From assembly GCA_916610825.1 (NCBI GenBank), contig OU744454.1, positions 5,404,321-5,468,320 on the forward strand: 64,000 nucleotides of DNA, given 5' to 3'. The notes below the pieces were generated by a model, which ran no database searches, was not told the DNA's origin, and worked only from the letters and a program-made list of their open reading frames with translations. The stretch's first letter is position 1; every line of letters begins with the position of its first letter. This document shows positions 24,601-36,900 of the stretch, in pieces. A program made the position numbers and the translations under genes. Origin of the DNA: Haliclystus octoradiatus (lineage: Eukaryota; Cnidaria; Staurozoa; Stauromedusae; Haliclystidae).

Positions 24601-27600
24601 AGGGCTACCACACACTTTTGCCGTGTTTGTATTCATATTTATATATTAACCCTTTGATGTTATATCTACTGTAGCTATTGTGCTTTTTGTACAAAATGTC
24701 AATACGACTAGTGATTATACGCCAATTATATGTGGTTGCAATTGCAAAATGAAATACAACAATGCGTGGTCAGGCAACACAAAGGAACAGGCAGAAATAT
24801 GAGAAGAATGCTATATTTAAACAGACCGTTATAATTCTGAGAAAATACAAAAACATCATAAATTATGTGCTTTTTGACAGTTACACAGTGATATTGATTG
24901 GTATGTATAATAGCTTAATTAATTATACCAAACCGGACATTGATTGATAATAACATTGATATTAAAAGCATGAGACGCGTCTAGGAGAAACACCGGCAAC
25001 TGTAAATACCAAAGACCACGTGGGAAGGGACCACGAACAAAAATCTTGAAAAAACTTTTAACTGAAAATATCGAACCACAGGGAAACTCTGTAAACATTA
25101 ACTTACAAAATAAATATTTTTAACTAGAAAAATAAACGCAGAGTAATAACTCGTATGGGCTATATATATCCTCATTCCAGAACGGCCTTCTTTTAACGCA
25201 CAAGTTTGATATTCGTAACGTGTGAGGTGACTAGAATTGCAATCCATGGAGACCTGATGACATCTTTTTTACGATTTTTTATAAGAACTCTATCATTATT
25301 CGTCAGTAGTGAAACTCGCTCAGTTAAGATGTAGTAATTAGTTCAGCATTTAAACTATCTTAACATTTTCCTTCAAACATCAAATAGCCATAAAAATTAA
25401 AATAATATACACCGTAAAGAAGCAACTTCATTAAGATTTTCCCTCTTGCAATTACAAGTATAGAAGGGATTTGATCTGAGAATTCAATAAAACGCAGAAG
25501 TAGAAACTGCCAAACTTGAGAACAGTTAAAAAACAAAACTAATTGACTTTGTTTTGCCTACAAATCCAGCTATTGAACTTTGCATTTTCTGGAATACCTT
25601 CTTATAGAAAAACGTGTATATTAATTTTCAAGTACTTTGCCTATCTTACGTAGTAGACAGTGATATATGAATACTGATGTCCAGTTCGCGACTTAAAGTA
25701 TGGCCCAGATATTTACAATCTTGGTAACATAATTGTGAGAACGGTGAAAGAATGAGATTTGTTAGCATGCACGTCACCATGCATTATCCATTTTTAAAAG
25801 ATTGTTTTTACATTTGAAAACATTAAATGAACTATATAAATATTTTCAATCAAACATTTTAGAACATCATTGATGTCTTTTTAACATCGATTCACGTATG
25901 GTCCACGTGCCATTTGAAACAATGAAACTCCGATATGTGTTGTAATATTTTATTGAATAGTACAACACGAGTTTTAGTATTGAATACCATATATATACCG
26001 TATTGTCTGGTAGATGTCTAGCTTGCATTTGGAGGATCAAAGGGTTGATGACCTGGTAGAAGTCTGTAAAACAATGAATGTTATTTATTATTTTTTATCA
26101 AAATGAACACTTTACTTACAATATATAATGTCTTTAATTTTGAATTTTAAACTGTGAGGTTTTCATAAAGCATGACGTATACATTTATTTGAAAGGTAAT
26201 TGAATCGTACCTTAATTATCGTAAAATATCTCATTGCTTGTATACCTATAACCTAGATGATGTTGCAGACTTCACTTCTGCAGGTTAACTGCCACGGCAG
26301 ATTAAAATGTCTAGTGAGAAGCACATTCTGCGTAGTTCATACATAATAATCCGCAGCAAAATGCCTTATTCATTCCTAAATCATTCTTCATTATGCTCAC
26401 ATCAAAAGTATATAACATAGAAAATTACAATAATACTTGACTATATAATAGGCTCAAGCAGACGAAATACAATGGTTTAAAAATTCAAACACGTAACATT
26501 TACCGCTTACAATTTTGTTGTTCCAACACATATGCGTTAAATCTTAATATTGGCAATTGAAAAACTAAAAACATACATTATAATCTAAGATTTACATATA
26601 TGATTGTTTAACAACATCATTAGGATATTGATTTTGATATTAAATTGATAGTTAAACGTGATAGCATCACTAATTAATGTATTATTTTGACAAACAAAGC
26701 ATTATACACGACAATACACGTCCTCAAAGCAACGAAAGTTTTCGGACAAGTTCTGCCTACACTCTATTTCGAAGTGAGTGACGATAACTTGAATGCCTAT
26801 CAGGAGGATGTTACGACATACGGAATTAAAATGATGTGTTATTCTAATCAATTAAAGTTTTGTAATATTTGAATATGCTTTGAGATAATTTTGATTATTG
26901 ATTACTGAGAGACGATTAGTCGTTACCAAGCATACACTTTTGTTTATCGTTGTTTAAAGTTTGGAATTTGATTCAATTAGTTAATCAAGCAAATCCAAGG
27001 CATTTAAATAACAAAACTTCAACGTGTTATGAAATTTAGAATTTATTAATGCGGGGTATAGTATTAATTTATAGCATAGCAATGAAAAAATTGCTATTGT
27101 GTTATTTCAATATACTGCATATATAGCGCAAATGTATATATAACCCCACCTTTTATTGAGATGAGGATAATGTGATGATCGTTAGGTCGAATAATCTTAA
27201 TATTAATTTATTACATGGTTGATGATTAAAATATATGAGTCATGCAAGCTTCTATAGCTGTTTGCATTCTGGTGTAATTACACAATAAAATACTAGCAAT
27301 CTGATCGAAACTTGCCATATATAACCTACCTATGTTTAAACTTGTATAATTATATGAAAATATTAAGTAACTTTTATAATAGTTTGATAATTTTGTTTTC
27401 GTATTTTATTAGTTTAATCTTAACTGTAAATTCATACAAAAATGCAATTATATAATTGCTACTGAATGGAATACAGGTAGCCAGTACTAATTGCCAAATT
27501 TATTAACTCAAATATAAACAGAGATATAATACTTTCTGTAAAAATCCCTATTAATTAATGAGTTACAAAATTAAATATTACAAACAAACAAACAAACAAA

Positions 27601-28230
27601 CTTGCTATTAAATTTATTGGATTAATATTCAGAGATTTTATTGACATCATGAGAGGATGAACAGGTTATACATTGTTCAGAATTGCAATGTCTGATGACT
27701 GAAATGTGTAGGGCCCTACAAATGATCAATTTCGTGACGTGAAAGTGTTAAGTTCTCCCTTTCATGTAACCGTAAAATTTACAAAATTGTACACAATTGA
27801 ATGGCTTTCCAACGTATTAATAAAACACTTCATATACAAGTTATCGTGATGTCAAGAACGATGCCTGTTTTGTGCAATGGCAATGGAATTCCAAACGATA
27901 CCATCAAAAACAATACAGCACGTCTTTAGTCTATTATATTCAAGCATAGAATGATAAAGAAAAAGCAATTAACTGTTGTCATTCCATAGTGACATGAAGG
28001 AAAAATAGATTCCTAACTACACCCTCAAAATAATTAGCAACATGAAACAAACCTGTACAATACGTATAGACATGCAACAAATTTTGTCGGTATCTATAGT
28101 TACGGAAAATGACGTCATGAGTCGTTAAAACGCGGAGATGGAGCGCAGACATATAGTTTCGATAATTTAACGACTTGGTAATTTAAATAGACTATAAACA
28201 ATAAGATTCTTTGCAATCTATCCTCATACC
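21637..28230. other. Long AT-rich stretch without recognisable genes
   Basis: No protein I recognise on either strand. It holds short microsatellites, such as (ACAA)n at about 27580-27600, and the short (TGA)n tail relic at about 24513. A few splice-like islands exist (for example 26702-26778, open and ending in GTGAGT), but none could be chained. The frame at 23768-24076 is Lys/Phe/Asn-rich and looks accidental. Confidence 0.5.
24513..24540 (-). repeat. Tail relic of the (TGA)n retro-insert family
   Basis: On the minus strand it reads CTGAATAAC followed by (TGA)n, matching the 3' end of the inserts at 18599-18672 and 42455-42514. It is truncated to almost nothing but the tail. Confidence 0.45.
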
Positions 28231-28251
28231 ACATGGGTATAAAAACCATGT
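28231..28251 (+). promoter_or_regulatory. TATA box of the chitin synthase, inside a short inverted repeat
   Basis: TATAAAA at 28238-28244 is framed by ACATGG (28231-28236) and its complement CCATGT (28246-28251). It lies about 115 bp upstream of the ATG at 28356, a plausible core-promoter position. TATA boxes are not required in animal promoters, so this is suggestive only. Confidence 0.45.
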
Positions 28252-28355
28252 AATAATACAATCGCCGTATTTTGCAATTGGCGATGATATGAGGTAGAGT
28301 GCGGTCTTACCTAGAGCACTTACTAATTACTACTATATTATTTAATCTCAACAGT

Positions 28356-30059
28356 ATGACTAGAAACTATTCATTAGAAAAAGCAGAAAGCCGTCTGCAT
28401 GAATTAATCGGTGGACGAAAATTAAGAAGATTTTTATGGAAATTAACATGTTTATTATTTACATTATTCATACCTGGAAGATTTTTGAAATTTGTCGGTG
28501 TAAGAAATAATGAAGCATTCCGTAGCAAATGGACTTTAACTTTATTTTTTACATTAGCAAATGGTGTAATGTTGTATTTTGTCTATTCGCAAAAATATGG
28601 AGAGAAATTTGTGACTTATCTATTACCTATACCGGTATTATTTGCTGCTTTACGTTTTATGTTATCTCTGATGGCACCAATGAAACTACAAGGGGAAGTA
28701 CCAAAAAGAACAGGTAACCTTGCGATGCTATTACCTTGTTATACAGAAACAGCAGATGAATTACAAGGAACTATACAATCAATGTCTGAAAATATACTTG
28801 ATTTACCAGGTAATATAAAAGGTTGTTTGTTTGTTGTTTGTGATGGGATTGTTACTGGTAAACAAAATGATCGACCAACTTCAGAAATTGTACAAGATAT
28901 TCTTGGTAATCCATTAAAGACAGATTTAAATATTAGATATGTTTCTATGTGTTCAGGGAGTAACTCATGTGATATTCAAAGTGGATTCTATGGTAACATG
29001 CCTTATGTTAAAATTACAAAATACGAAAACAGAGGCAAACGTGATTCACAAATTGTGTTATTTAACTACTTAAGAGGCACCCAAGATATTATGTCTAAAG
29101 TCATTAACGAGCACATGGATCATTTAGGGGTCTGTGCAGATTTTCAATTTCTTTTCACAACCGATTCAGACACTATTCTTGGACAGGATAGTCTGGCGAC
29201 ATTGCTTGAGGGCATGTACTATGATATTGGTGCAATCGCTGTCTGCGGCAATGTAAAACTAGCTAACTCACATAAAAATCTATTAACTCTATCACAAACA
29301 TTTGAATATTTTTTTTCGCAATTTCATCAAAGATTAGCTGAATCCAGACTCGGTCGTGTATCATGCCTTCCAGGGTGTTTCTCGATGTTTAAACTCTATG
29401 ACAAAGTAAGTGATCATGTTCGTAAACCATTATTACTCAAAGATGATATTATATTTTCATATGCTGCTCAACCAGCTAGAACATTACATAGTCATAATTT
29501 AATGCTTGGTGAAGATCGTTACCTGACATCGCTTATCATGAAATATCAACCAGATAAACATTTATATCTTGTACAAAATGCAGAATGTATGACTGGAGCT
29601 CCTCATACATCTTCAGTTTTAATTAGTCAAAGAAGAAGATGGAATAACACAGCCTATCATAATCTATTTGATTTATTATTCCTGAAATCATCATTAATTA
29701 TGCGTTTGTTATTTGGTTATGATTTGTTATCTAATACATTTCAGCCAGCATTTTATCTCGTTGCATATCGACCTATGATTGGATTAATTATTTATGGTGA
29801 AAACAGTCCATTGTTATATGTTAATTTCGCTACAGCTTTATTGCTACCTTTAGTTCTCGTCATTACAGCTTTAGCTAAACGACAAACATACGTTTTGAAA
29901 TATTTCTTCTTTTTCTTTATTACAACACCGTTGTTTTATTTGGTTATACCATTTGTCTGTTTTTGGAAAATGGACGATGTATCCTGGGGGAAAACAAGAC
30001 AAATCAGTAGCGTCGGCAGTGTTGACAGTTTGTGCTCGTCATCCATAACTAAGTTATAA
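28356..30059 (+). CDS. Fungal-type (division 2, class IV/V-like) chitin synthase, intronless
   Basis: Chitin synthases are membrane family-2 glycosyltransferases that polymerise UDP-N-acetylglucosamine and extrude the chain. This 567-residue frame has the catalytic set in order: CDG (162-164), GKRDSQ (227-232), TDSDT (269-273), CLPGCFS (337-343), GEDRYLT (385-391) and QRRRW (425-429), then DDVSWG (540-545). Hydrophobic segments lie near 27-46, 61-78 and 87-107, with C-terminal ones at about 466-537. The context around these motifs (ENRGKRDSQ, FEYFFSQFHQRLAES, LPGCFSMFK) resembles fungal class IV/V enzymes more than insect or vertebrate types. Fungal N-terminal extensions are missing. The open frame extends upstream to 28299 without ATG there. 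TTTAATCTCAACAG just before the ATG looks like a splice acceptor; a mini-intron from GTAGAG at 28294 would add two residues from an ATG at 28289. No coding break is seen. Confidence 0.88.
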   Translation: MTRNYSLEKAESRLHELIGGRKLRRFLWKLTCLLFTLFIPGRFLKFVGVRNNEAFRSKWTLTLFFTLANGVMLYFVYSQKYGEKFVTYLLPIPVLFAALRFMLSLMAPMKLQGEVPKRTGNLAMLLPCYTETADELQGTIQSMSENILDLPGNIKGCLFVVCDGIVTGKQNDRPTSEIVQDILGNPLKTDLNIRYVSMCSGSNSCDIQSGFYGNMPYVKITKYENRGKRDSQIVLFNYLRGTQDIMSKVINEHMDHLGVCADFQFLFTTDSDTILGQDSLATLLEGMYYDIGAIAVCGNVKLANSHKNLLTLSQTFEYFFSQFHQRLAESRLGRVSCLPGCFSMFKLYDKVSDHVRKPLLLKDDIIFSYAAQPARTLHSHNLMLGEDRYLTSLIMKYQPDKHLYLVQNAECMTGAPHTSSVLISQRRRWNNTAYHNLFDLLFLKSSLIMRLLFGYDLLSNTFQPAFYLVAYRPMIGLIIYGENSPLLYVNFATALLLPLVLVITALAKRQTYVLKYFFFFFITTPLFYLVIPFVCFWKMDDVSWGKTRQISSVGSVDSLCSSSITKL

Positions 30060-30230
30060 CACAATTCACAATGTTTACTATTAGCAATTAAAATCTAGAC
30101 AATAAGCTAGTTGATATGATTTCATCATGTACATTGTTCTAAAGCAATACAAATGTTTTATGACATTGTTTGGAATGACAAAACCTTTTATCATGAGGCT
30201 GCGGATATGTGGGAGTGACGAGCCCGCAAA

Positions 30231-30236
30231 AATAAA
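30231..30236 (+). promoter_or_regulatory. Possible poly(A) signal of the chitin synthase
   Basis: AATAAA about 170 bp after the stop codon. A weaker ATTAAA occurs nearer, at about 30086. Position is the only support. Confidence 0.35.
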
Positions 30237-32875
30237 CAAGTGTGAAATTGGAGACACATAATTATATATTTCTGGTTGATGAAAATCAAGCATTTATTGC
30301 TAGAGAAAAAATACATAGTTTAAATAATTAGATATATAGAGATGTTTGAGTATTAAATAGCTAATTTTAAATTCGTTTTATCAGACAGAAGAAATTTTTG
30401 TTTTTGTAAAAATATGAGATGTAGATATCTAAAATAATAATATATGTTAATTTTATAATTTTGTTTTAAACATTTACTGTTTTATGACCGTAAAGAAATG
30501 CCGGACATTGGTTGAAAGTTATTTGTTGTCCTTTTTTTCCTGATTTTTAACAAATAAATTATTTCTCAACAACTTATAACAATAGACATCAGAAACGTTC
30601 AAGATTGTCTTGGAATCTTTAGTTTGCGAAGGTGTTCGAGCTGAGTATATACAATTTATATTTTGATCAAGATTTACGGCTGTAAACAGATAAAAAGGGC
30701 CTATTTACTTCTATATAAGCTGTAAAATCAACTTTTAACGAGCCCAACCTGCATGGCAAAAATCGGATTATAATTTATTCTATTATTTTGAGTTATTTGA
30801 AGGCGTAGGTAATGATGTGATAGGTTTTGGCACAGATACAAGAATATGTAAATGACTGCATAATCGATGATTGCGCGGGAAAACAAGCAACCAGGTCTTG
30901 AGAAATCTATTGTATATTGACCATGCCGACCAAACTGTCAATAGCAGTGGGCACACCGTTTAAAATTATATTCTGAAAGTAGACACTAAAAACAAAACTG
31001 TAATTCCAATTTAAAGAAAACTTCACACTTGTCTTTTCAAATTATTGATTGATTAGTAATTATGATTTGTGTAATAATGATTTTGTTGACAATGTTAAAT
31101 TAAGTTTTATGAGTTGACTCATACAAAAAGGTATAGACCAACCTGAAATCATCAATGGTGCACGAATATAGAAAAAAATGTTTTCCAACCAAGGATAACA
31201 TAACGGATTACTCTCTCTATATATATATACCAGAACACAAAGTCAGCAGTCGAGATGAAGTTCATAGCTGCAAAGTTTACTCCATTATATTCAACTAATC
31301 TGTTCTATATGTGCTAATAAATATCATGTCGTCGACAATCTGGTTTTGTTAAAATTGTACAACTTACAATCAGAAAAGTACAAATCCGTCAATTCTTGAA
31401 ATACAATTATCTGATTTCTATCGTAACGGTCTTTTTATATTATGAACGAATTTTAATTAGAATTGGACGCCATCCAATGCTTTAGATACAGGGCAAACGT
31501 CGCAGGTGGCTAAATATATTTTGAAAAACTTTCGGCCGTGATATAAAAAGTTGATGTTAATTATATGCATCTGCAATAGACGGATTGTCAATACAAGGTT
31601 TGGGCTATATGTATACTGCTGCAGTAACTACTGCATTTAAATTATTAAATAATTCAAAGTATATGCTTCATAGATAGTTCTTCAAATTGAAAGAAAAGAA
31701 TTATTGTCTTTACATCGGTATGAAGAATAAAGACTAATGGTCTTGTACTGTTCTCGCAGTAATTACTTTTTGTCAACCAAAACAAAAACAAAACAAAACA
31801 AAACAAAAACAAACAAAACATTTTAAACAAAAACAAAACATTTCAACAAACATTCAATTGAGACTATTGTGAAGTGCTTACGTTATGTAATTGCGGCTCT
31901 CAATCAATATAACATAATTAACATAATCAATAGGAGATCATACATTTGATTGAGGCTATGGATGATTGAAACAGGGATCTATTTATTTGTTAAATTATCT
32001 ATAGCCCTGTATGCAAGGGCAATTCACATACATATTAAGATGTCAAAATACGTTCTTTTTCAAAATTCAAAAAGACCGCATCTAGTCAAACAGCATGGGT
32101 GCCAAAGTATCCAAATTACTGAATAATTGAATTTCACACACATTGAAACATCTGCAGATATATATGTATCTTATAAAAATTTCTCAAATATGGTACACAT
32201 AAATCATCTATACAAGCGTGAAAAAGTATACTAAATTCTTTAAAAAGTATAAATATAACTAGTCTTTAAGGTTTCATTCATTTTCTATTGCTATCGGGTC
32301 GCTAATACTACAAATCTATATCTTTTTGTACTACATACAATCTCACAAAATTAAAACTACTTGAGTACAATTTACAACTTTTTTTAAAAAAAAAATACTT
32401 GTATCTTGTATCACTGCATGATATTACTGATTGAGTCGCCATGATGAAACGTGAAAAGCCTCAGAATGTTCAGCACTCATTGTAGAATCTATATTATAGT
32501 CAGTCTTTTATACTAACAGGGAGAACTGAATAAAATTCCAATTGTATTATATACAACTTTTAACGTGTCAATGAATTTTGTATCATATAAAACTATTTAT
32601 AACGGCACCCCTGGGGAATTCTGAAGTACGCTATAACATAATAATAGGAGAGCGACGTGCCGCTATAGGCCAATTATTCATAAGAAGAAAGATACCAAAT
32701 TTCACCAGGATGACAAGTCATATTTTTTTGCTTTAGACGAGGAATACCAAGTTTAAAGTATAATAATAACCTAATCACAATTATAATAATAATTCTAATA
32801 ATTAATAAAATATGATGAAAGAGTCAAAGAATACACATTCTTTACTGTTACTCAAGTTTCACGCATTTCACTGCA
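30237..32875. other. Non-coding stretch
   Basis: AT-rich, with an AAAAC/AAAC simple repeat at about 31781-31845. The minus-strand frame there (31654-31836) comes from that repeat. Nothing else recognised. Confidence 0.5.
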
Positions 32876-33304
32876 ATCTTCAGACAGACTTTTCACTCGA
32901 TTTTACACGAGTATACAGAGTCACACGAGATTTTGTAAAAGAATAACACAAATGCTGACTACAACTGGCTGCAAGGTCAATCTCAATGCACGAATATACA
33001 TACTTCACGAGTTTTTGCAAAAGAATGCACGATGCACGAATGCACGAATGCACGATGCACGAATGCACGAATTTACACGATGCTGAATTGCTGGCTGCAA
33101 GCTTGTCAATCTCAATGCACGAATATACAGAGTTACACGGGTTTTTGTAAAAGAATAACACGAATGCTGGCTGGAAGGTCAATCTCAATGTAGGAATATA
33201 CAGAGTTACACGAGTTTTTTTAAAAGAATACCACGAATGCTGGCTGCAACTGGCTGAAAGGTCAATCTCAAATTCTCAATGAATGAATATACAGAGTTAC
33301 ATTA
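32876..33304 (+). repeat. 73-84 bp minisatellite, first block
   Basis: The unit runs GCAAGGTCAATCTCAATGCA, CGAATATACAGAGTTACACG, AGATTTTGTAAAAGAATAAC, ACGAATGCTGGCT, about 73 bp. Some units carry an extra GCAACTGGCT. Units vary by deletion and by small internal expansions, as at about 33026-33066. The array continues after two insertions, at 33826 and 38867. Frames in it are not genes. Confidence 0.85.
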
Positions 33305-33825
33305 CAGTTATTGGACAGCCTATTAGTTAGGCGAACAGCACGCATATTAATCATTGTTCATCAAGCTATAACAACATCAACACCCAAGCTAATCAGCAAT
33401 CTATTTAAGACAGTCAAAAGCAAGTATTCTCTTCGAGGGCCATTTAGAATTCAGACACAAAAATATAAGACCGAAGAAAAAAGAAAATCATTTGTTGCAA
33501 CCGGAACAAGGTTATGGCGATCCACGCCAGATCCAATAAAAGAACTGAAAGGAAAAGGACTCAACAAATCAATCCTGGAAACCACTAGAGCGATGGAGAG
33601 TAAAGGCATCCTATTAGAACGATGTTACCAGTAAATCACAGAAAATAAATGTAATGTTAAAAATTATTCCGTAAATCGTAGTTTTGTACTCTGTATAAGC
33701 CTATTTGTTGTAACTTGTAACACTGTAATTATTATGTAATAACTGTATGATCTTTCGTTTCATTGTAAACGAGCATATTGCTCATTTTGAATACGAAACA
33801 AAATAAAAGTTACACACACACACAC
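33305..33825 (+). mobile_element. 5'-truncated LINE fragment with (AC)n tail
   Basis: A coding end (33311-33634) is followed by a 3' UTR and a tail AATAAAAGTTACACACACACACAC. The minisatellite is interrupted exactly here: GAGTTACA on the left, GATATTTTGTAAAAG on the right. The truncated 5' end and simple-repeat tail are hallmarks of target-primed reverse transcription. Confidence 0.7.
33311..33634 (+). pseudogene. C-terminal end of a LINE reverse transcriptase protein
   Basis: 107 residues. FVATGTRLWRSTPDPIKELK resembles the W-N-x-L-P-type closing segment common at the end of many LINE ORF2 proteins, followed by a short tail to the stop. Only this end is present because of 5' truncation, so no activity is expected. 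Clade not assigned. Confidence 0.5.
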
Positions 33826-33939
33826 ATGATATTTTGTAAAAGACTAACACGAATGCTGCCTGCAAGGTAAATCTCAATGCACGAATATACAGAGTTACAC
33901 GAGATTTTGTAAAAGAATAACACAAATGCTGGCTGCAAC
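33826..33939 (+). repeat. 73-84 bp minisatellite, middle block
   Basis: Continuation of the array between the LINE fragment and the 4.9-kb TIR element. It ends at GGCTGCAAC (33931-33939), which is repeated where the array resumes at 38867. Confidence 0.85.
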
Positions 33940-36900
33940 TAGCCTGCGCGCAGACCCAAATCTTATTTTTATGATTAGTAGGGTCTGCGTAATATCGACA
34001 GAAAGCTTGCGCTGGGCGGAAGTTGGAGGGAGTGGCGGAACGTCATTACACTTTAACTCATGCTGTTCAGCGTTGTTCAACTACAGACGGCGTAGTCAAA
34101 CGCCGTTAGCCTGTGTGCATTACGTCAGAACTCCATTTCATACAGGCTAACATCAATGAGGGTAAAAAGCGGGCCCACTAAGAAACATGTTTTACAATGC
34201 GCATGCGTGAAACCTCGCTAAAACTCAAAGTCTAGCCGAGACTGCTATTGAAATGACAAAAGTAAAAACAAAATGAGTGTTCGACATTGCCAAGTTCGAC
34301 GTCTTGATCATATGTTATCCTGTTTCATTTCTAAATGCTCAAAATGCTCTCTATTATCATTTTCTTCTTGATGGTAATTTAACTCAAAGTGTTTTGAATG
34401 TAAGAACATAATTTATTGTAAAGCAACCAGTCCTTTTCTTTACCAGAAACTGGAATTTGAGAAGGTTGCTTCGCAGACGCAGAGTGACGGTCCGAACCTA
34501 GCCAGGTTGGTATCAATAAGACAGTAAATACGATCAACTGCAACTGATCAACTAAGAATTATGTCTGTTGTTGTCATAACGTTGAACTTTACTAATCCAT
34601 ATGCATATACTGACTCATTTATGCTAGGCTGGCCAATGCCCAATTGCCCATTTGTTTGTCTTCTTCTCTTCATTTTTCACATTTTCATGACTTCTAACCT
34701 ACTAATACTTCTTATTAACCTAGGCCAAGTAGCATACTACAGCACACTTTACATACTAGTAATTATTATTATTATTATTTATATGTTGTTATCTAAAGAG
34801 TATTCTGGAATCCCAGAGGCACTTAAACATTTTCTTTTCAATTTTTTGTTGATGTTTGAGTTGACCAATAAATGGTAAAATATCAATTTCCTTCTGAATT
34901 TGCTCCAATCTTCTGATTCCTACTTTTGTCGAACTCTAGCTGTAAGATTTTATCCTATGTGAATCAAGTGAATCAATACGCAGCAAATTTAATCGATCAT
35001 TTGTAAATCTCTTTTATATCTTTAATCAGATGAGTGTCATTATCAAGAATTAGTTGAAACTTCAACATATGTGATATATGCTTTAGTATGCTTAAGTCGC
35101 TGATTTCTTTCTAACTTTGTCTTCCGTCTTCTATGATTGTTGAAATGTTCTCCTTGCGGCGTACAGCAGCATCAGGTAACTATACATGAATTGCTAAAAC
35201 TCTAAGGGTATTTATTTATAGGCATACTTTTTTTACCTTTTTTTAGGTCATTTACAAATCGCAAGGACTTAATTGGTCGTAAGGCAATCTTATTTAATGT
35301 GTTATGATAGAAAGAAGTTATCCTATTTCTGGTGTATAATCCCATGATTTTCACAATAGGAAGTATTTATATTATCCCATGATTTTCATAATAAGAAGCC
35401 AATGGAGACTAACTTTGTAACAATACCTAGGACTTATTCATCCTCTTGGTGATGGAGTTTATAGCATATATTTTTAGTTGAGAAACCTTCAAGTTTAAAA
35501 ATAGAGGTAAGCTAATGTTATCAAATTTTGGCGTTAAAGCAGTAAGTTATTTCAGCATGGGCGCACAGTTTGGATAATTTGCAGTCTTGCAGTAAGCAAA
35601 ATATTTCATTGAACATGTTATATGACACTGATATTGCATTAGTTATGTTGCTAAAAATAACATTTATTTACAAAATTTAAAATAAATAATATTCATTTTC
35701 AAGATAAATATACAATCAATATTGAAATATTTTGATGCAGCCTCAATCGTAACAGGACCAACAAAATTGCCTAAAAGGTTATTAAATATCCAATAAGATG
35801 ACGATTGAATTTTGAATTTCAATGTTTACATGAACAATGTAGAGTTCCATTTTCTCTTCATAAAACTGTTTTAAGAGCATGCCAGCCAGCCAGCCCGATT
35901 AGCAGAAAATTTGTTCTGTGGACGCTTTGCATGATTTCCCTGAACTTCATCAATTGGTGTGCTTGTCTGGAAGCATGTCTCTTCTTTCTTATCTGCATAA
36001 AAAATGGTAGGCCTATAAAATAGGCTGTTGGGCAAAGAGAGATCAACATCTATGTAATTTAGTGTCCTACATGACAGAGAATTCATGCACCTGGTCACCC
36101 GCACTGGAACATAGAGTAACTAACTATTAGAGATTGTAGCATAGGATTCGATTTGTGTAATTATTATTATTGTAGAAAGATGATTTCTTACTATATTGCT
36201 TGCGTCCTGTAATTGCCTAAATCACATTTATTGTAGGCCTACTCCTGTTTAGACACATGAGCCTAGAAATTGCCCAAAACAATGCTAAAGATGAATGATA
36301 TATTGTTTTAATTTGTTTACTTCTCTATTTGATGTATTTTGAGTATTATGTACTTAGTATGCCGGAACCTGGATCCTGTATTTTTGTACATCTGGCGTAC
36401 ATTGTTACTAAATAGCAGCAACATTTTCCTGTTGAGGATTGTTTCACATTTTCTGGGGGGTATTAATTCTCTTGCATAGATTGAAGTGAAATTTGAGGCA
36501 CAAGTGACCCTTCGTGCAACACATAAAACAGGACAGACCTGAAATTAATTTTGGAGAAACTTGAATTCCAACATCTAAACCTATAGTGTTCTTACCGGCT
36601 GAGAAAGCTGGGTCTATATGAAAACGGTGATCATCATTGTTCGATCACCAGGCTAAGCATGCTTAAATAATCCTCATTGTAACAGAGGCAGGCCAGACTG
36701 AAAAGTTTGTTGTGCGCGCCTGAGATCTCAGGCGCGCAGCAGACTTTCCTACGTAGGATTTTAACTAAACTTGATTGAATCTCAGGTGCGCAAATTGCAA
36801 TATTTTCAATTTGGAAGGCAGGTTTGCAATAATTCCAAATTATCTTATCTCATCTTCAAGCAGGTCAGAAATGGAATGTTTTCAAGTTTATAGAATATTT

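Noticed and set aside
26687-26872. 61-residue frame with a GTGAGT inside
   Set aside because: Might be an isolated exon, but no neighbour, domain or conserved motif supports it.
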